NCBI GenBank assembly: GCA_013166775.1
Contig: JABLTJ010000009.1
Location: forward strand, 35,931-99,930
DNA from: Promethearchaeati archaeon
Lineage (GTDB): Archaea; Asgardarchaeota; Heimdallarchaeia; Heimdallarchaeales; Heimdallarchaeaceae
Length of the DNA: 64,000 nt
Reading direction: 5' to 3'
Below the pieces are notes generated by a model. It was not told where the DNA came from and ran no database searches. It saw only the letters and a list, made by a program, of their open reading frames with translations. Positions 60,223 through 64,000 of the stretch are shown in pieces. The translations under genes and the position numbers were made by a program. Position 1 is the first letter of the stretch, and each line of letters opens with the position of its first letter.

Positions 60223-63019
60223 TTGGTTTGCGTCTTGTTACTATTAATAAAGCAATACATGCCATTACAGAAACTTCAACAATTACTGGTCCCCAAGAAA
60301 CCATTGCTAAGATATGTATTGGCCAACTAGCTTTACCAAAAGAAGATCTTATTGCTAGACGATATTTACCAGGGGGTAAATTGTAGTTTTTTGGTATAAA
60401 TGAAAAGGAATAAGATCCGTTTTGATAATCTTCATAGGTTGAAAATCGAAAAATTGAATTGCTTTCAGTTTGAATTGATAAATAAAATTTCAATCCACTT
60501 AATGGTTTATAGAAATTATAAGCGTGTATATCTACCTTGAATAATTTGTTTGATTTGGTTTCTTCTGTATTCAGAGCATACTCTATCTCGATTTCATCTA
60601 CTACTGCTGAAGTTAAAATGTTCTCTAGTATTTCTTCATTATTTCCAAAATATAGTGATTGCATATCTTCTTCATAATTTGTAGTAATATCAGAATAAAG
60701 GTAAGGTGAGCTGAGGAACATATTAATTGTATTTGATGCAATTATTAGTGAACCTTCATCTTCTCTTTGGTCGGATATAGCAAAACGATTTGCTATTAAA
60801 TTTATTAGATCATCATCTTTTGTTACATTAAGAGGACTTGGTAAGTACATGCTGAAAACGCTATTTGGACTTTCAAGAAGCGAATGAGATAACATAGAAA
60901 CATCAAGAATTTCATTTGTTAAACCAGTCATAGAATATGAGATATTAAAAGGATTCAGTAGAGAATTAATGAGATTTAAATCTGAATTAATGGTTGGAAA
61001 CAAAATAATTGCACCCCCGTTATATTGTCCATCCTCAGAAGCATAATCTGATAGAAGATTTAGATCTGCTTCTGAATATGAGCGATACTCTGAACTATTA
61101 GGATTTATAAGAGCAATAGCTTCAAAGTCATTAAGATTTAAAGAACTCAACTTTGTTAAAGAATCTCTTGCTAAAATAGAAGGAATCAAGCCCACTCTTT
61201 TTGCTATTGTCATGAATTTCCACAAGGAGCCATAGAGAGAATATTTGAACGTATCACCTAATTCATCACAAATAAACAGAATCCTCCCCTCTGCTTTAAC
61301 AACTTCATAGGATAGTTGAATAGATACTGTTTGATTATTTATCTCGAAGCTAATCTGATGTCTATGGGAGCCTAAATAGGAATCCTCATGCGAGATTGTA
61401 ACTTGAAGATCATATTGACCGATATCTGGATCTTCAGGTATTTCGGTTATAGTTACAAATTCAGAAACACTTGATTGCATTGAAATTTTAAGATTATCAG
61501 TTTCTTCGTTAATAAATAGACTAATTTGAAAAGTGCTTTCAGTATTCTTAAAAACAGTATTCAAATCAAAAGGAACTATTGGTGGCCAAATGAAAATTGG
61601 TGGTGGATCATCAAGATAAGCGCTTGCAGCTGAGCAATCCACTAATCCTGATCCTTGGTAGAGTTTAGGAATTGCTCTTTTAATGATACTACTAAATGGG
61701 GAAATCATCTCAATGTACTGTGTATCAGCTGTTTCCAACAATGAGGATTTAATAATAGAAGGAGGAGAATTTTCATGTTCTTGAAGCAATAAAGAACAAA
61801 TTCCAGAAACTACAGCAGTTGAATAGCTTGTACCTGAAACTCGTTTAGTTGTGAGACCATCTTTTGAAGTTGTATTTAGCATGACTCCAGGAGCCAAAAG
61901 ATCAGGTTTTAATAACGTATTTGTAAGATCAACTGAATCAAAAAGAAATTGGCCATCAATTTCATCGTAATTCTCTACAATTGAGCCAGCACTACTCAAC
62001 TCATATAATACTTTATTATTATCTATAGCACCAACTGATATTGCTTGACTAGCAATTCCTGGACTTAAAACTGTAAATAAATCATTATAACCAAATTCAT
62101 TCACATTTCTCGCATTACCAGCTGCCACACAGACAATTACTCCTTGTTGAACTGCAGAATTTATTGCAATAATTTCAGGAGATGTTACATTAGAAACAGC
62201 TTTTCCAAGTGAAAGATTAATTACATCAACTTCATTTTCTAACGCCCAATCAATGCCCTTTATCAAAGTTTCAACAGATCCTTGAGCTGCATGAGAAAGA
62301 ACCTTTCCAATCAGAAAATCACAATTTGGAGCAACTCCTTTATCAAAACCATAAAGTCCGTTGCTCCCTATAATTCCTGCTACTTCTGTACCATGACCAT
62401 TATCATCCTCTATATTTGTTGAATCGTCAAAGAAATTCTTAGCTTCAATTATTCTGTTTTCTCCTTCCATAGTTTGATTTAAAGCAGGATGATTTTGCTT
62501 AATCCCAGTATCTAGAATAGCAATCTTTGTTGAATTTCCATAAAATCCTTCAGCCCATAATGGTGGAGCTCCTATACTTGTTGTATAGTCATAAACATCT
62601 CTTGTCAGATTCAAGGATTGAATATGTGAAGAATCAGAAGAAGCAAAAATGGGGGAGTTAAACCAAAGATTCTTAATGATATTTCTTTCAATCAGTCTCA
62701 ATATATCAGTCTTGGTAATCGTTAAAGCGACACCAGTATAAGAATTAAAAATCCAGAGATCTTTTCCCAAGTGATTTAAGTACGATATATATTTGGAATC
62801 TGAAGGTTTAAACAAAACTCTAAATTCTTCTTCCGATTCTGCATTCTTTAAATCTTTAAGAAAGACTTTATCCTCAATTACTACATCCAAAGATTCAGAA
62901 GGATTTTGAATATGAAATACTGGTTGATTTCCTTGTGAGAAAATAGAATATGAAAATAAACAGAATACAATAAAAAAGGAAGTCCAAATTGCTGAATATA
63001 TTCTATGTTTACATCTCAC
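60212..63019 (-). CDS. Membrane-anchored subtilisin-like protease with site-1-protease-like architecture
   Basis: The 935 residues from GTG 63019 have a signal peptide, a propeptide-like region, an S8 domain (Asp about 170 in IAILDTGIKQNHPAL; His about 209 in DNGHGTEVAG; Ser about 398 in VSGTSYSTAVVSG; oxyanion Asn about 302 in VAAGNARNV), a beta-sandwich, a GATase-like alpha/beta domain at about 575-800 (GRILFICDELGDTFKYSL, then EAIALINPNSSEYRSYSEA), a second sandwich, a C-terminal helix and RRKPIKK tail. This order matches eukaryotic site-1 protease (MBTPS1). A longer start at 63118 would overlap the HAD gene; a TATA box near 63047 supports GTG 63019. Confidence 0.88.
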   Translation of the reverse strand: MRCKHRIYSAIWTSFFIVFCLFSYSIFSQGNQPVFHIQNPSESLDVVIEDKVFLKDLKNAESEEEFRVLFKPSDSKYISYLNHLGKDLWIFNSYTGVALTITKTDILRLIERNIIKNLWFNSPIFASSDSSHIQSLNLTRDVYDYTTSIGAPPLWAEGFYGNSTKIAILDTGIKQNHPALNQTMEGENRIIEAKNFFDDSTNIEDDNGHGTEVAGIIGSNGLYGFDKGVAPNCDFLIGKVLSHAAQGSVETLIKGIDWALENEVDVINLSLGKAVSNVTSPEIIAINSAVQQGVIVCVAAGNARNVNEFGYNDLFTVLSPGIASQAISVGAIDNNKVLYELSSAGSIVENYDEIDGQFLFDSVDLTNTLLKPDLLAPGVMLNTTSKDGLTTKRVSGTSYSTAVVSGICSLLLQEHENSPPSIIKSSLLETADTQYIEMISPFSSIIKRAIPKLYQGSGLVDCSAASAYLDDPPPIFIWPPIVPFDLNTVFKNTESTFQISLFINEETDNLKISMQSSVSEFVTITEIPEDPDIGQYDLQVTISHEDSYLGSHRHQISFEINNQTVSIQLSYEVVKAEGRILFICDELGDTFKYSLYGSLWKFMTIAKRVGLIPSILARDSLTKLSSLNLNDFEAIALINPNSSEYRSYSEADLNLLSDYASEDGQYNGGAIILFPTINSDLNLINSLLNPFNISYSMTGLTNEILDVSMLSHSLLESPNSVFSMYLPSPLNVTKDDDLINLIANRFAISDQREDEGSLIIASNTINMFLSSPYLYSDITTNYEEDMQSLYFGNNEEILENILTSAVVDEIEIEYALNTEETKSNKLFKVDIHAYNFYKPLSGLKFYLSIQTESNSIFRFSTYEDYQNGSYSFSFIPKNYNLPPGKYRLAIRSSFGKASWPIHILAMVSWGPVIVEVSVMACIALLIVTRRKPIKK

Positions 63020-63095
63020 ATAAAAAAGAAAGCAGTTAAAATATAAAAGTATAAGGTGTGAAAATGAAAGAAAAGCAAAAATTTTTCTCAATAAA

Positions 63096-63953
63096 TTATA
63101 AGTCCTTGAACAGCTCAATAATATCCTGAAGATTATTTACAATGACATCGGGACTAGTATCATCACTTAGATTCACTAAATCATCTGTTGAAGTTACTCC
63201 AGAAAGAACAAGGAAAGAAAGGATTCCTACTTGATTCGCACCCATTATATCAGTCTCAATGCGGTCTCCAAAAAACACCGCTTCTTCTTTTGTTGATCCT
63301 GAAATTTCCAATGCAGATATATACATCTGAGGACTGGGTTTTCCAATAATTAACTCTACTTTTCTTCCAGATAATTCCTCAAGCATTGTTATCATTGCAC
63401 CACCACCAGGAATTAATCCCTGTTGTGTTGGAAATGTCATATCGCCATTAGTAGCGATAAATTTCGTTTCTTTGTCTTTATTTTTTAGAATATTGATAGC
63501 ACGAGCAAGTTTAACATAAGTTAGATTCCTATCCATTCCAGTAACAACGCAGTCTACATTGCTAAAATCTAAATCAAAAATTGCTTCGTCATTACTTTCT
63601 TTACCAGAATTCATAACCTTCAATCCTAAACTGCGAAATTCTTCTTTCAGTCCCTCTTCTCCAATTATGTAAGCATTCAAATCTGGAGAATGTTTTGAGA
63701 AATAAGCAGCGGTTAGGTAAGCTGAGGTCAATATATTTTCTATTGGTATTTTTATTCCTAGATTTTCCAATTTCGCTTGGAATTCTTTTCTTGTTTTTGT
63801 ACTATTGTTGGTTAAGATGAAAATCTTTTTCTCTTTCTTTTGTAATAAAGTTAAAAATTCAATAGCACCTGGTAATGCTAATTCTTCTTTATAAAGGACC
63901 CCATCTCCATCAAATAGAAACGTATCTTTTCCTATGAAAGGATTATCACTCAT
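63096..63953 (-). CDS. HAD-superfamily phosphatase (phosphoglycolate phosphatase/NagD type)
   Basis: The 285 residues show HAD motif I DTFLFDGDGVLYKEE, motif II in ILTNNSTKTRKEF, and the C-terminal motif with GKPSPQMYISAL and GDRIETDIMGANQVGI (motif IV acidic residues). The C2-type cap lies between. This matches the PGP/4-nitrophenylphosphatase and NagD group, which dephosphorylate small sugars or phosphoglycolate. The start codon ATG 63953 has a few AT-rich bases upstream. It is upstream of the site-1-protease-like gene on the same strand. Confidence 0.93.
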   Translation of the reverse strand: MSDNPFIGKDTFLFDGDGVLYKEELALPGAIEFLTLLQKKEKKIFILTNNSTKTRKEFQAKLENLGIKIPIENILTSAYLTAAYFSKHSPDLNAYIIGEEGLKEEFRSLGLKVMNSGKESNDEAIFDLDFSNVDCVVTGMDRNLTYVKLARAINILKNKDKETKFIATNGDMTFPTQQGLIPGGGAMITMLEELSGRKVELIIGKPSPQMYISALEISGSTKEEAVFFGDRIETDIMGANQVGILSFLVLSGVTSTDDLVNLSDDTSPDVIVNNLQDIIELFKDL

Positions 63954-64000
63954 ATTTTATTACCCTAGCCTATCTGTTATGTTAGTTCCATAAAGATATT

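Overview
The window is AT-rich archaeal DNA and looks like a chromosomal segment of an Asgard archaeon (Heimdall-like or another lineage; I cannot resolve which). The archaeal signs are ribosomal protein eS30, a Sec61-type SecY, the KEOPS subunit Cgi121, AMP phosphorylase, archaeal Elp3, TATA-box promoters placed about 26 bases before leaderless start codons, and U-rich terminators. The Asgard signs are a Roadblock/LC7 protein, an operon whose products resemble the eukaryotic Smc5/6 complex, a protease with the architecture of eukaryotic site-1 protease, and a large secretome of proteins with one C-terminal membrane anchor and a short basic tail. No rRNA, tRNA or CRISPR array was found.

Layout. 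1-2.5 kb: Elp3 (cut by the window edge), eS30, a methyltransferase with an in-frame stop, and a small unknown gene. 2.6-11 kb is an accessory zone. It holds a glutamate-rich protein carrying a serine-recombinase DNA-binding domain, a solitary SecY, a decayed substrate-binding protein, a secreted metzincin, other secreted proteins, a gene remnant, six copies of a dispersed repeat of about 40 bp and one inverted copy that closes a structured 255-bp element. 11-20 kb: a PAC2-family protein, a circularly permuted oligopeptide-binding protein, a Zn/Cd P-type ATPase, a FixC-FixX-SCP2 operon and an M20 amidohydrolase. 20-34 kb: mostly housekeeping and membrane genes (glycosyltransferase, RDD and TPR proteins, a fused polyprenol kinase/polyprenyl-phosphate kinase, phosphoglycerate kinase, GNAT enzyme, transglutaminase).

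34-40 kb: an FbpB-like ABC permease carrying a seven-repeat LVIVD beta-propeller, its likely binding protein, and a secreted phosphodiesterase; no ATPase gene is nearby. 40.3-45.1 kb: a tight four-gene operon encoding an Smc5/6-like ATPase, a possible kleisin, a MAGE/Nse3-like tandem winged-helix protein and a zinc-finger protein. This is the most striking system in the window. 45-54 kb: a 1,038-residue surface protein, GalT, a GH57 enzyme, a thioredoxin-fold fusion, two tiny cysteine-rich genes, AMP phosphorylase and Cgi121. 54-64 kb: an unknown protein, a PfkB kinase, ArgS, thioredoxin, a zinc-finger protein, Roadblock, a site-1-protease-like subtilase and a HAD phosphatase.

Links between genes. 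FixC/FixX and the fused kinase could both act on geranylgeranyl chains of archaeal lipids. The permuted binding protein, the propeller permease and the anchored surface proteins suggest a cell surface specialised for peptide and metal or phosphate uptake. All functions are read from sequence motifs by eye; no database search was run.
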